Positions 18,822-28,125 of a stretch of DNA of 35,277 nt are shown here, piece by piece; within the stretch, counting starts at the first letter, position 1; each line of letters starts with the position of its first letter. The DNA is from Planctomycetota bacterium (GTDB lineage Bacteria; Planctomycetota; Phycisphaerae; FEN-1346; JAACEH01): NCBI GenBank assembly GCA_016935955.1, contig JAFGPY010000179.1:1-35277 (forward strand), read 5' to 3'. A program made the translations under genes and the position numbers. The notes below the pieces were generated by a model, which had not been told where the DNA came from, did not search any database, and saw only the letters and a program-made list of their open reading frames with translations.

Positions 18822-18827
18822 ATTATC
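18822..18827 (-). promoter_or_regulatory. Alternative extended -10 for the MoxR operon
   Basis: On the minus strand GATAAT (5 of 6) is preceded by TGT, making an extended -10 about 120 nt before the MoxR start. The matching -35 (TTGGTG at 17 nt) is weak. Confidence 0.35.
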
Positions 18828-18861
18828 ACACGAACGTGCCACCGCACCAACCGCCAAACAG

Positions 18862-18891
18862 ACGATACACACGAAGACGCCCCCATGTCAA
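18862..18891 (-). promoter_or_regulatory. Candidate sigma70 promoter of the MoxR operon
   Basis: On the minus strand TTGACA (complement of 18886-18891) is followed after 18 nt by TATCGT (complement of 18862-18867, 4 of 6). It would give a leader of about 155 nt. A CTAC-N7-GTAG dyad (18892-18906) abuts the -35. Confidence 0.45.
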
Positions 18892-19040
18892 CTACAAAAC
18901 CCGTAGCACTCGATTTGCAGGACCCCGCCGCATGCACGGGGCAACGTCTATTAGACGACTGACGGATGGTCTTCGTTGCACGAAAACCGTGAAACGGCAC
19001 GCCCTGTCCCCGTGTTCGGCAACCGACCGCGTCGCAACGG

Positions 19041-19069
19041 GCAAAAAGTCCGACAAGTCCGGGTTTTGC
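19041..19069. repeat. Direct and inverted repeats upstream of the blaI A promoter
   Basis: AAGTCCG occurs twice with a 9-nt period (19046-19052 and 19055-19061). The pair is enclosed by inverted GCAAAA (19041-19046) and TTTTGC (19064-19069). It ends 2 nt before the -35 box, so it could be an activator or repressor site. Confidence 0.5.
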
Positions 19070-19071
19070 AG

Positions 19072-19100
19072 TTGACAGCACCCCGCCCGCTCAATACTAT
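19072..19100 (+). promoter_or_regulatory. Sigma70-type promoter of the blaI-blaR1 A operon
   Basis: TTGACA (19072-19077), exactly 17 nt, then TACTAT (19095-19100, 5 of 6). This is the best promoter in the window. The expected start site is about 50 nt before the blaI start codon. Confidence 0.75.
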
Positions 19101-19113
19101 ACCCCGTAGTATT
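19093..19113. promoter_or_regulatory. Probable BlaI operator A
   Basis: A perfect inverted repeat, AATACTA (19093-19099) and TAGTATT (19107-19113), with a 7-nt spacer. It overlaps the -10 box. The TACTA...TAGTA core is close to the known BlaI/MecI operator core (TACTA-N6-TAGTA in staphylococci, from general knowledge). Repressor bound here would block RNA polymerase, giving autoregulation. Confidence 0.7.
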
Positions 19114-19155
19114 ATCCCTTCAGTAGTCCATGGAACGGGTGCGGAGGTGGCGGCC

Positions 19156-19554
19156 ATGGCAGACAAACCGTTGGACGATCTCGGTCCCTTACAGCGAGAG
19201 ATCATGGAGGCCGTCTGGAAGGCCGGACGGGCGACCGTGCGTGATGTCCAGAAATCCCTGGGCAAGCACGGCAAGGCCCTGGCCTACACGACGGTCCTGT
19301 CGGCCATGCAGAAACTGGAGCGCTTCGGGTGGTTGACGCACGAGAGCGAAGGGCGCACGTACATCTACCGAGCCGCGCACACGCGCGGCGAAGCGGGCGT
19401 CGGGTCGTTGCGGCAGTACGTGCAGCGGGTCTTCAAGGGCGATTCAAGGCTCCTGCTTCGACATCTGCTCGACGACGAGCAGCTCGACGAGGAGGACCTT
19501 GACGCCCTGAGGCGGATGATCGATGCTCGAAGAAAGGAGCTTCGCGATGAATAG
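19156..19554 (+). CDS. blaI: BlaI/MecI-family repressor A
   Basis: A 132-residue winged-helix repressor. The start at 19156 is fixed by GGAGG (19143-19147) 8 nt upstream. It has the family layout: LGPLQREIMEAVWKAGRATVRDVQKSL, the recognition helix LAYTTVLSAMQKLERFGWLTHE, the wing GRTYIYRA, and a helical dimerisation tail (QLDEEDLDALRRMIDARR). In the classical system a BlaR1 protease cuts the repressor before the tail; the matching region here is RVFKGDSRLLLRHLL. The next gene is a BlaR1-like protease that overlaps its stop by 8 nt, so the pair is translationally coupled. Nothing suggests beta-lactam resistance as the output. Confidence 0.92.
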   Translation: MADKPLDDLGPLQREIMEAVWKAGRATVRDVQKSLGKHGKALAYTTVLSAMQKLERFGWLTHESEGRTYIYRAAHTRGEAGVGSLRQYVQRVFKGDSRLLLRHLLDDEQLDEEDLDALRRMIDARRKELRDE

Positions 19555-22500
19555 CCTGCTTGCGGTCGAGACATCGTTCCTTTCGGATTGTCTGTGGCAG
19601 AGCGCCGTGTGCCTGTTCGCGGGCGGGGCCGTCGCTTACCTGTGGTGCCACCGCGCCGCTCGAGCTCACATGATTCTCCTCCTGGCCGCGGTTGCCGCCC
19701 TTGTTCTGCCGATGGCAAGTCATGCCGTTCGCCACCAGGAGCTCGGCCTGTTTGCCCGGCCCGTTCGGCTGATCGAAGACCAACCTGCCCCCCTCGCCGA
19801 CCGCAAAGCAACGGCTGCTCCTGTTGTATCGTCTCGCGACACGTCGCCGGGCACGCAGCTTGCGGCCTCGCCGGACTCGACACCATCTACGACTGCATCC
19901 CATCAACCGCAGCGTCAGGCGATGACAACCCGCCTTTCCCAACTGCCCTGGACGCGACTGCTCGCAGTCGGCTGGGCGGCGGCGAGCGGCACGTATCTTG
20001 TGTGGCTTGTTGTATCGGTCGTCCTGACCCTGCGAGTGGTCGCCCGGACGCGGCCGCTGGACGATCCCGGGATTCACGCCGCCCTGCGAAAAGCCGCCGA
20101 CCGGCTTGGCGTCAGGCATACGCTTCGGCTCTGTACGTCGGACCGCGTTCGCAGTCCGGTCATCTGCTGCTGGGGTCGCCGGCCGGTCTTGCTTCTGCCG
20201 GAGGAGTGGTCGGCCGCCGACGCAACGATCGATTGGGTGGCGGTGTTCTGCCACGAACTGGCCCACTTGAAGCGGCGCGATCACCTGTCGAGCCTGTTGG
20301 CTGAATTGCTCGTCTGCGCGTACCCGTGGCAGCCGCTGGCCTGGTGGACGCGGCGTCAACTGGGCCGCTTCGAGGAACTGGCCTGCGACGACTGGGTCCT
20401 GACGCACTCAACGTCCCGGACGGCCTATGCCGAATCGTTGCTGGGCCTGGTGCCGCAGCGCCGCCCTGCCCTGGCCCTGCCGACGGTCTCCAGCCGCAAG
20501 GGGCTCGTGGCCAGGGTCCGCCGCATCCTCTCCGATCACAACATCAACCCGCGTCTCGGCGTCAAATGGGCGTGCGCCGCCGTGCTTGCCGCCGCGTGCA
20601 CGGCCGGAGCGATTGCCTTCGCCCAGACCCGGCCGGTGCCCCGGACGCTGAAGATCACCGTCGTCCACAGCGAGACGCAGAAGCCCCTCGACGGCGTCGT
20701 GCTGTCCCTGTGGATTGACAACGTGAACAGTTTCGCCGATGCCGACGAGAAGGGCCGCTGCACAATCGACCTGCCGCAGGGGAAGGTAAGGCGGTTCTCC
20801 GTCACGGCCCAGAAGGAAGGTTTCGCACTGAAGACGATCGCCTGGGAGGACAATGACGGCAACCCCGCGATTCCGGCCGAGTATACGATCCCGATTGAGC
20901 CGGGCACGACCATTGGCGGCATCATCCAGGACGAACAGGGCAAACCGATTCCCGGCGTGTCGTTGACCGTGCGAATCATGGCCCGCAGCAAAGGGCCGAA
21001 CGGCGAACGCATCAGCGGCGGGCATCCCGTCACCCTCTCGCCGACCGATTCCCAGGGACGCTGGCAATACGATGCCGCTCCCAGCCACCTGGAGTCCGAC
21101 GACGTATTCCTTCACTACAGCCACCCGGACTACATCGGCAGAGGGGTGTTCCAGCCGGTGGGTCCGGTTGAAGACTTGCGCAAGCAGGTCGCCATAATGA
21201 TGCTCAACCGTGGCGTCATGGTCAAAGGACGTATCGTCGACACCGCAGGCAATCCTATTGTCGGCGCCCAAGTCAACCTCGGGAAGTACGGACGCTACAG
21301 CGGCCACCAGGACGTCCGCAGCGGCGACGACGGCAGGTTCGAGCTTCCCCCCTCCATCCCCGGCAAGAACACGCTCAGCGTTCAGGCCGATGGGTTCTCG
21401 CCGGCGGCCTGTGAGGTCCTCGTCGCCGAGAACATGGACCCCGTAACGTTCCGGCTAGATCCCGGCGGCGAGATCAAGGCCCGCGTTGTGGACAGCGACG
21501 GCCGGCCCGTCGTCGGCGCTTACGTACGGGTGCGCAAGTGGAAACAGTACGAGTGCCTGTGGTGGAACGTCAAGACGGACGATGAGGGGCGTTTCTGCTG
21601 GAGGGCTGCGCCCAAGGACGAGGAGGTCGTTTTCGAAGTCCGCAAGGACGACTTGATGACCCAGATCATCGCCCTGAAGGCCGCGGAGAGCGAGCAGACG
21701 GTCACGATGGGGCCGCTACTGACCGTGCGGGGCTCCGTGACCGACACTGAGACCGGTCAGCCGATCGATGCGTTCACCCTGATTCTGGGTCACGACCGCG
21801 GCAACCAGAGAGACTGGGATCGCGAGATGGGTCTGAATCTGACGGACGGCAAGTATGAAATCAGAATCGACTTGATAACCTTCGCGAGCAACCCGAAGTA
21901 CGGTTGGGCCGAACCTCGCCAGGAACACTACATTCTCATCGAGGCGCCCGGCTATACCCCCATCGTTAGTCGCAAGGTCGCCAACACAGAGGGCGAGGCC
22001 ACTGTGGACTTTCGCCTGAGCAAGGGCAACCAGATCAGCGGCACGGTGCTCGCACCCGACGGTCGGCCGGCGGCCGGCGCTTCCGTGGTGTTTACCCCCG
22101 AGGATCTCGATAGGAGCATCTGGATACAGAATGGCGATCTCCCTCATGCTCACGGTTATCAGCATGCTGTGACCGACACGGTCGGACGGTTCGCATTCTC
22201 GTCCTACGAGGGAGACTACAGGCTCGTGGTCGTCAGCGATGCTGGGTTCGCCGAGGTCAAGCGGGAGGCGTTTCTCGCCTCGCCGCGGATTACCGTGACG
22301 CCATGGGGCCGCATCGAGGGCACTCTGCGCATGGGCAACCGGCCCGGCGCCGGCGAGACCGTCTCGCTTAACCTGGAGGAACTCCCCTACTCCGTTGTGC
22401 CGCAAGTGCGGTACCAGTACGAAACCAGGACCGACTCCCAGGGACGTTTTGTGATGGAGCGCGTGGCACCCGGAACGACGGGCGTGATTGGCCGACAGAT

Positions 22501-23032
22501 CACGATCCAAGAACGCCCCGGCGGAACGTTCCGTGTCGGCAACAGCCACAGCGTGCCGGTCGAGATCAAGGCCGGCGAGACGGTGCGGGTGGCTTTGGGC
22601 GGCACGGGGCGACCGGTCGTCGGCCGCGTGACGGTGCCCGAGGAGATCAAGAGCAAGATCGACTGGAGAGAAGGATACAGCCACATTGTCCTGCACGTCG
22701 AGGGTATGCCGGACTTCTACAACATGGATGCGGCCGCATGGGATGCCTGGTCCAAGATACCCCCTGACCGGCAGATGACACTGCGCCGTCAACAGCGGAC
22801 CTATCTCGTTCACCTGAACAATGACGGCACGTTCCGCGTCGAGGACATTCCGGCCGGCGACTACTGGCTGAGGATCGGCATCATGGACAATTCCGGAGAC
22901 TGGCAGACCGACGGCAGGCTGCTGGGCAGAATTGCGCGTCGATTCACCGTGCCCGAGATGCCCGGCGGCCGCAGCGACGAGCCGCTGGACCTGGGCGACA
23001 TGCCCATGACGCCGCTGGGAGACCAACCGTAG
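19547..23032 (+). CDS. BlaR1-like M56 membrane protease with carboxypeptidase-regulatory-like repeats
   Basis: A 1161-residue protein. The ATG at 19547 follows AAAGGAG (19533-19539) and overlaps the blaI stop. The N-terminal part has membrane helices (about 14-33, 40-58, 138-160) and the zinc-protease motif CHELAHLKRRDH (His236, Glu237, His240), with FEELACDD supplying a likely third ligand near 276. A fourth helix (about 341-359) precedes the exported C-terminus. This carries about six beta-sandwich repeats of the carboxypeptidase-regulatory-like type, for example GIIQDEQGKPIPGVSL, GRIVDTAGNPIVGAQV and GTVLAPDGRPAAGASV. There is no penicillin-binding SxxK sensor domain. I infer that it senses an envelope or extracellular signal and cuts the adjacent BlaI. 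Confidence 0.9.
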   Translation: MNSLLAVETSFLSDCLWQSAVCLFAGGAVAYLWCHRAARAHMILLLAAVAALVLPMASHAVRHQELGLFARPVRLIEDQPAPLADRKATAAPVVSSRDTSPGTQLAASPDSTPSTTASHQPQRQAMTTRLSQLPWTRLLAVGWAAASGTYLVWLVVSVVLTLRVVARTRPLDDPGIHAALRKAADRLGVRHTLRLCTSDRVRSPVICCWGRRPVLLLPEEWSAADATIDWVAVFCHELAHLKRRDHLSSLLAELLVCAYPWQPLAWWTRRQLGRFEELACDDWVLTHSTSRTAYAESLLGLVPQRRPALALPTVSSRKGLVARVRRILSDHNINPRLGVKWACAAVLAAACTAGAIAFAQTRPVPRTLKITVVHSETQKPLDGVVLSLWIDNVNSFADADEKGRCTIDLPQGKVRRFSVTAQKEGFALKTIAWEDNDGNPAIPAEYTIPIEPGTTIGGIIQDEQGKPIPGVSLTVRIMARSKGPNGERISGGHPVTLSPTDSQGRWQYDAAPSHLESDDVFLHYSHPDYIGRGVFQPVGPVEDLRKQVAIMMLNRGVMVKGRIVDTAGNPIVGAQVNLGKYGRYSGHQDVRSGDDGRFELPPSIPGKNTLSVQADGFSPAACEVLVAENMDPVTFRLDPGGEIKARVVDSDGRPVVGAYVRVRKWKQYECLWWNVKTDDEGRFCWRAAPKDEEVVFEVRKDDLMTQIIALKAAESEQTVTMGPLLTVRGSVTDTETGQPIDAFTLILGHDRGNQRDWDREMGLNLTDGKYEIRIDLITFASNPKYGWAEPRQEHYILIEAPGYTPIVSRKVANTEGEATVDFRLSKGNQISGTVLAPDGRPAAGASVVFTPEDLDRSIWIQNGDLPHAHGYQHAVTDTVGRFAFSSYEGDYRLVVVSDAGFAEVKREAFLASPRITVTPWGRIEGTLRMGNRPGAGETVSLNLEELPYSVVPQVRYQYETRTDSQGRFVMERVAPGTTGVIGRQITIQERPGGTFRVGNSHSVPVEIKAGETVRVALGGTGRPVVGRVTVPEEIKSKIDWREGYSHIVLHVEGMPDFYNMDAAAWDAWSKIPPDRQMTLRRQQRTYLVHLNNDGTFRVEDIPAGDYWLRIGIMDNSGDWQTDGRLLGRIARRFTVPEMPGGRSDEPLDLGDMPMTPLGDQP

Positions 23033-23071
23033 TCGACGACCGGTGGCCCGGCAATACTGCCCTGGTGAGGC

Positions 23072-26000
23072 TCACGGAGTCGGCGGCTGCGCCGCGGGAC
23101 CGTCGTCGACGACAAACCAGACGTCGATCAGGCGTTTCTCCTTCCTCAGCGTCAGCGACGTCTGCTTGCTGATGTTGGCCAGGAGCAAGTCGAGCAGGCG
23201 GTCGTAGTCCTCGGCGGCCCGCTTCGTCTTCAGATACGAGGAGCGGTATGTCCTGTACGAAAGCTTCAAGTCACCGGAAGCTTCCGTGTTATCGATCACT
23301 CGCCGTCCCGTCTGTTGGTCCAGGGCATGCAGCAGTCTGGCGACCGTGCCCGATCCTCCCCCGCCGCCACGCTCAGGCTCGATCGTGTCGCTGTACATGT
23401 ACACGTCGAACCGTGCCGCCTCGGGCGAATCTTCCAGCGGCCGATGTCCGTACTTGCCTTCGGCGACGATCACGTCGCGCTCCACCTGCCGGCTTTCGAT
23501 GCGAATGGTGTGGCCTGTCTCTTTGCTTGCGATCTTCTCCAGCGCCTTCAGATAGTCCGCCAACGGAGTCTCCAACCGTAGGATCCAGTCGCCGGGAAGC
23601 TGAATGCTCAGCACCTCCTCAGCCCCCTCGAACTCCGATTCACTCATCTCAAGGTTTTTCGCCAAAACATCACGCAGTGAGTGGGAGTCGCCAGACGAGA
23701 AACCCAAGCCTGAATTCTGTAGTGCTCCGTCCCAACAGAGTGTAAAGAAGGTCGGCGGATCATGAATAGCCTCCCACTGGAACTTGTGTTCGGCCTTGTA
23801 GTATTCCGCCCGCTCGGGGATGAAGGGCGGCGCGATGCGCTTCAGCACCTGACCGTCCTCCAGCCGATAGACCTCGTTGAAGCGCTTCCGCCATGCCTCG
23901 GCGTCGGCAGCCGGCTCGGGCTCGGGTCCAGGCGCCGGCTCGGCCAGGAGCCGCGTCACCCATTCGTCCACATTGTCGTAGGTCAGCGTGCGGCGAATCC
24001 GCCCCTGTTTGTCGATCGCCACCATGGTCGGCGGGGTGGTCACGCCGTAAAGCCCCCATGTCGTACCGCGGACATTAACGTCCCGCCGAGCCTCCGTCGT
24101 CAGCGTGTCGCGTGGCAGGTCGAACGCCACCGGGAAGTCGATCCTGTGCCTGGCCAGGTACGCCTTGATCTCCTCGTCGCTCATCTCGGGCACGTCGTAG
24201 TTGGCCGGGTTGACGTGCACGGCGATGGCTACGAGCCCTTTGTCGCGATACTTTTCCCACGGCGTCCGCAGCCAATCGGCGTATTGGGCGTAGGTGCCCC
24301 CCCACTTGGTCGGGAAGCATGCCCCGATGTGCAGCAGCACCACCTTGCCGCGAAGGTCGGCCAGCCGCAGAGGGTCGCTATTGAACCACTTGCCGACGCG
24401 CAGCTCGGGCGCCGGCTTGCCCCACATCTTCCAACAGAGCGGCAGCAGTTGCAGACGGTTGTCCTTGCTGTCCGGTCGGACCTTGAACTGGTTCCACTGG
24501 TAGCCCCTGGCCTGGGCACTGAGGGTCATCTTCTCAACGCGCGGCATCCCTTCAAGCTTGAATCGCCCGTCCAACCCTGCCGTGTCCTCCGCGGCGCCCC
24601 CGGCCTTGTGCATATAGACATTGGCCCCGACAAGCGGATTGCCGTTCTCGTCCACCACCAGGCCGGTTACTACCGCGTCCCATCGGGTTCCCTCAGGATA
24701 GGGACTGACCTTCCTGAGCGTCAGTGTTCCGACGTCCAGTATCGTGCAACCCGGGTCAAGTTCTCCCAGTTCCCGGTCTACATAGTAGTCCGGATTGCGC
24801 ACGGTCAGGTGAATCGGCAGGCCGACAGGAATATCCTCGACGGCGAACACTCCGTCGCTGCCGGTTGCGGCCTTCCACGGCGTACCACGGTAGATGCCGT
24901 CCGCAAACGGTCCGACCGACAGACCGGCCTCCATGCCGACTGCCGGCGAGCCATTCTCCAGAATCGCCTTGCCCGTAATGGTGACCAGCGGTTGCAGAAC
25001 AAACTCCAGCGGCTCGCCGAACCTGGCGTATTCCACGCGCCGCATGCAACCGAGTTGCTTCGGACGATCGAAGGCCTTGATGAGCATGAACGTATCGGCG
25101 GCATTGTGCAACGGTTCGTCGAAACTGAAACTGCCGTCGTCCCCCGTCTGGACGATCTCGTTGTAGAAATGGATCGATCCGGGGACGCCGCGTCCCTGGG
25201 CATCGACCAGACGTCCCGTTAAGAGAAGCTTCCACGGCACTTCGAAATCAATCGGCTTCAGTTCGGAACCTTCGGCGACCGTGACTTCGCGGACTTCCTC
25301 GACGGATCGTCCGTCCTGCATACCGCGCGTCCCCACCTCACTCTTTCCCAACGGCAGATAGAACTCCCAGCGTCCCTCCTTGTCCGTCGTGGTGAAATTG
25401 ACGTACTCGCCCTTCTGCTTGGCAACGACCTGGTGGTCGCCCAGAGGCCTCCCGGTGTTCTTCGCCACGACCCGGCCGCACACCCTGACGCCGCGAACGA
25501 GCCGCAGGTCGACCTGCGTGAAAGGTTGCCCGGCCGTGACTTCAACGTCGGCATCGCTCAGCGGACAGACAAGCCCCTTAGGCAGGCTTCCCGGATCGGC
25601 CGCAAGACGATAGCTCCCCGAGCCCAGGCCGACGATACGGAAGTGTCCCTCGTCGTCGGTCACGGCATAGCCCATGCGGCCCTCCGGCCCCTTTGTGGTC
25701 CTGACTGTGATGTCGGGCTTTGTGTAAGGTTGCCCATCAACGAGCAGACGGCCGGTGATGCCGCTACCGGGCTCCAGGGTCATAGTGATACCCTCTGTCC
25801 CAGCGCGAACCGGGTGGTCGTTACCCTGGTAGCCGACATATGTGCTGTACGTTGTGTAGCCCTCGGCCTCAACCATCAAGTGCAGCCGTGAGCCCTCGGG
25901 CAGACGCTCCAGGGCAAACTGTCCCTGCTCATCGGTAACTGCCCCCAGACCGTTCTCGCGGCAGAAAGCCAGGTAGTCGTACTGGTTGCCCTGGCGGAAC

Positions 26001-27655
26001 TGAACGTGACCGGTGACCATGGCGCCGCGGACAGGGTTGCCATCGCCGTCCATAACGGTGCCTGCGACGCGGGTCGGAGCGACCATGGTGACCTCCACGG
26101 CCCCCGGGTCCTCACCGCGATGATAGGCCGACTGGTACCAGGCCAAGGCATACCGCGGGTGCTCAAAGAAGATGACGTAGTACAAGTCCTTGTCGGTGAG
26201 TATCGGCACTGCGGCGAGGGAGAAGCGACCGTCGCTGTTGGTTGCTGTCTGCGTGACACCCTTGGCATGTATCCTCGACCCACCCCAGTGGATATCGAGC
26301 CGCACCTGGACTCCTGCAACAGGCTTGCTCTCTGCATCAGTAACGATGCCGCTGTAGCTCACCGTGTTGTCGGGCGGCGATTGCGAAGAGGCCGCCGCAT
26401 CTTCAGCTTCGCCCGCATTGGCAACGATCTCAGCCGCGACCGGTTCTTCCGGCGCGTCCGGTGCCGCGGTCAGTCGCAAGGAGGCCAGCGGCAGAGCCAC
26501 GGCAGCCACGATGGCGATCATGGCCGCCAAGGCTACGCGGGTCAGGGTGCGGCGGTTGCGCGTGGGGTCCAGAATCTCCAGCAGCCGGCCCTCGAACCGC
26601 GAGCGTTGAGCCATGGCCAGGGCCGCAAGCGTCGGACATCTCAGGTTCCGCAACGAGCGAACGATTTCCAACAGGTGCTCGGCGTACTCTCCGGCATCGG
26701 AGCCACTGGTCAGGACCATGTCGTCGCAGGCCCGTTCGCGCTCGATGCGAAGTTGCCGCGCGGCCACCCAGACCAACGGGTTGAACCAATAGATCGCGCA
26801 AATCAGGCGGGCGAGCATCTGTGTCAGGCAATCGAGCCGCTTGACGTGGGCCAGTTCATGGAGCAGGACCGCGCGGCAACGATCGGCGGGCCACTGCCGC
26901 GCGGCCTCGGGCAGCAGGATCGCAGGTCGCACGACACCGCAGGTCAGCGGAATGGCGTCGCGGGCGATCTCCCGCAGGTGGACGCTGCGTCCCAGGCCGA
27001 GCCGCCGGCAGGCGTCACGAAGCAGCGCTGCCGGCGGGCCGCCATTGACAGGCCTGGCGTCCCGCACCAGACGCCAGACCTGTAGCGATCCGATAAGCAA
27101 GGGCACAAGGGTGAGGATTGCTCCGGCCCCCCAGGCCAGCGGCAGAGCCAGAATCCATGATTGGGCCGCAGCCGCAACAGAGTCCGCACGCGTCGGTTGC
27201 CGCGACTGCGTGACGTCGGGCATCCCTTGCACTTCGGACACGGACGGAAGGGCAGCCATTGCGGCGGCGTCGCGCGACGATGCCTCAGAGGACGATGAGT
27301 CGGCAGGCAGCACGAATGCCTGCGCCGGCGTCTGGTCCGCGTCGCTCGGCAATCCGGAATCAGGCGGCTGCACCGGCGCACGCTCAACGGCACCGGTCAG
27401 GGCATCAATCCACTGAGAGGGAACAGGCACTTGCAGACTCGGCAGTACGCCGGACAGAACCGGCAGGCCGAGAAGGGCCATCATGGCCAGAAGCCAGACC
27501 ATGTGTCGCGCCGAGGCGGAACTTCGCCTGAGGGCTGCAGCGATCAGCGCGGCAACAGCCAGCACGGCCACCCCCTTGAGCGCCGCATCCAGACACAGGG
27601 TCAGCCACGCCATGGCATGAACGTTCAACGAAACCGCGTCGAGTGTCGTGTTCAT
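23072..27655 (-). CDS. BlaR1-like M56 protease fused to regulatory repeats, redoxin-like and DUF3738-like domains
   Basis: A 1527-residue protein starting at ATG 27655, overlapping the blaI B stop by 4 nt (ATGA). The frame stays open upstream into blaI, but that part is not this protein. Membrane helices lie at about 25-42, 51-71, 166-190 and 374-394. The zinc site is LLHELAHVKRLD (His266, Glu267, His270), with ERERACDD downstream. About seven carboxypeptidase-regulatory-like units follow (435 to about 1060). A redoxin/TlpA-like domain covers about 1077-1240 (LADLRGKVVLLHIGACFPTK, then YGVTTPPTMVAIDKQGRI), but it has one Cys at about 1113 instead of CxxC. After a Pro-rich linker the C-terminal 250 residues, with LLHALDQQTGRRVIDNTEAS, resemble DUF3738; that call is tentative. 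It is probably a signal-sensing protease for BlaI B. Confidence 0.88.
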   Translation of the reverse strand: MNTTLDAVSLNVHAMAWLTLCLDAALKGVAVLAVAALIAAALRRSSASARHMVWLLAMMALLGLPVLSGVLPSLQVPVPSQWIDALTGAVERAPVQPPDSGLPSDADQTPAQAFVLPADSSSSEASSRDAAAMAALPSVSEVQGMPDVTQSRQPTRADSVAAAAQSWILALPLAWGAGAILTLVPLLIGSLQVWRLVRDARPVNGGPPAALLRDACRRLGLGRSVHLREIARDAIPLTCGVVRPAILLPEAARQWPADRCRAVLLHELAHVKRLDCLTQMLARLICAIYWFNPLVWVAARQLRIERERACDDMVLTSGSDAGEYAEHLLEIVRSLRNLRCPTLAALAMAQRSRFEGRLLEILDPTRNRRTLTRVALAAMIAIVAAVALPLASLRLTAAPDAPEEPVAAEIVANAGEAEDAAASSQSPPDNTVSYSGIVTDAESKPVAGVQVRLDIHWGGSRIHAKGVTQTATNSDGRFSLAAVPILTDKDLYYVIFFEHPRYALAWYQSAYHRGEDPGAVEVTMVAPTRVAGTVMDGDGNPVRGAMVTGHVQFRQGNQYDYLAFCRENGLGAVTDEQGQFALERLPEGSRLHLMVEAEGYTTYSTYVGYQGNDHPVRAGTEGITMTLEPGSGITGRLLVDGQPYTKPDITVRTTKGPEGRMGYAVTDDEGHFRIVGLGSGSYRLAADPGSLPKGLVCPLSDADVEVTAGQPFTQVDLRLVRGVRVCGRVVAKNTGRPLGDHQVVAKQKGEYVNFTTTDKEGRWEFYLPLGKSEVGTRGMQDGRSVEEVREVTVAEGSELKPIDFEVPWKLLLTGRLVDAQGRGVPGSIHFYNEIVQTGDDGSFSFDEPLHNAADTFMLIKAFDRPKQLGCMRRVEYARFGEPLEFVLQPLVTITGKAILENGSPAVGMEAGLSVGPFADGIYRGTPWKAATGSDGVFAVEDIPVGLPIHLTVRNPDYYVDRELGELDPGCTILDVGTLTLRKVSPYPEGTRWDAVVTGLVVDENGNPLVGANVYMHKAGGAAEDTAGLDGRFKLEGMPRVEKMTLSAQARGYQWNQFKVRPDSKDNRLQLLPLCWKMWGKPAPELRVGKWFNSDPLRLADLRGKVVLLHIGACFPTKWGGTYAQYADWLRTPWEKYRDKGLVAIAVHVNPANYDVPEMSDEEIKAYLARHRIDFPVAFDLPRDTLTTEARRDVNVRGTTWGLYGVTTPPTMVAIDKQGRIRRTLTYDNVDEWVTRLLAEPAPGPEPEPAADAEAWRKRFNEVYRLEDGQVLKRIAPPFIPERAEYYKAEHKFQWEAIHDPPTFFTLCWDGALQNSGLGFSSGDSHSLRDVLAKNLEMSESEFEGAEEVLSIQLPGDWILRLETPLADYLKALEKIASKETGHTIRIESRQVERDVIVAEGKYGHRPLEDSPEAARFDVYMYSDTIEPERGGGGGSGTVARLLHALDQQTGRRVIDNTEASGDLKLSYRTYRSSYLKTKRAAEDYDRLLDLLLANISKQTSLTLRKEKRLIDVWFVVDDGPAAQPPTP

Positions 27656-28047
27656 GATTGCTTGCCCCCCTTGCGCGTCTGGCGGATCATCCCGGCGATG
27701 CGGTCGAGCTGCTCGTCGGAGATATCCGCGTCGGAGACGTCCAGGAGCGCAGCAACGGCCTTCTCCAGCGAACCGCCGAAGAAGGTCTGCACGGCCCGCT
27801 TCAGGGCGGACCGGCCGGCACGTTCGCGCTGCCGCTTCGGCAGGTAGACGTAGCGCGGCCCGTCCTTGGTGTGGCGAAGGTGCCCTTTCTCCTCGAGAAT
27901 GCGAAGCAACGTGCGAACCGCCGAGTATCCCGGCGGGTCGGGCAGATCGCCCTGAACCTCGGCGGCCGTCGCCTGCTTGCGACGGTAGATAATGTCCATG
28001 ATCTGTCGTTCGCGACGACTGAGTTCGACGTGTGAAGGATCGCCCAC
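27652..28047 (-). CDS. blaI: BlaI/MecI-family repressor B
   Basis: A 131-residue repressor. I choose the GTG at 28047 because GGGGGTG lies just upstream and the protein then begins close to the family start (GDPSHVELSRRERQIMDIIY). A longer frame to 28116 would start almost at the predicted transcription start and adds no family sequence. The winged helix is clear: KQATAAEVQGDLPD, the helix YSAVRTLLRILEEKGHLRH, and the wing GPRYVYLP. The dimerisation tail has FFGGSLEKAVAALL and ISDEQLDRIAGMIRQ. Its stop overlaps the start of the BlaR1-like gene by 4 nt. It differs clearly from BlaI A in sequence and has a different candidate operator. Confidence 0.92.
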   Translation of the reverse strand: MGDPSHVELSRRERQIMDIIYRRKQATAAEVQGDLPDPPGYSAVRTLLRILEEKGHLRHTKDGPRYVYLPKRQRERAGRSALKRAVQTFFGGSLEKAVAALLDVSDADISDEQLDRIAGMIRQTRKGGKQS

Positions 28048-28125
28048 GATGCACCCCCAAGAATGCCCTACGCTGCCCTGACACCCGCAGCCGTGACGCC
28101 GCACCACCGACCGCACGGAAATGAC

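Larger units (their letters stand above)
18702..19155. other. Divergent intergenic region, MoxR operon / blaI A
   Basis: This 454-nt gap is the longest non-coding stretch in the window. It holds candidate promoters for both directions, the blaI operator at 19093-19113, and a repeat-rich block at 19041-19069. No small gene with a ribosome-binding site was recognised in it. Confidence 0.6.

Noticed and set aside
23762..25222. A plus-strand open frame of about 486 codons opposite the BlaR1-like gene B
   Set aside because: No motifs and no promoter; it is antisense to a gene with a continuous chain of regulatory repeats.
19156..28047. A beta-lactam resistance locus, given the BlaI/BlaR1 names
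   Set aside because: No beta-lactamase or penicillin-binding sensor domain is present. The BlaR1-like proteins carry regulatory repeats and other domains instead.
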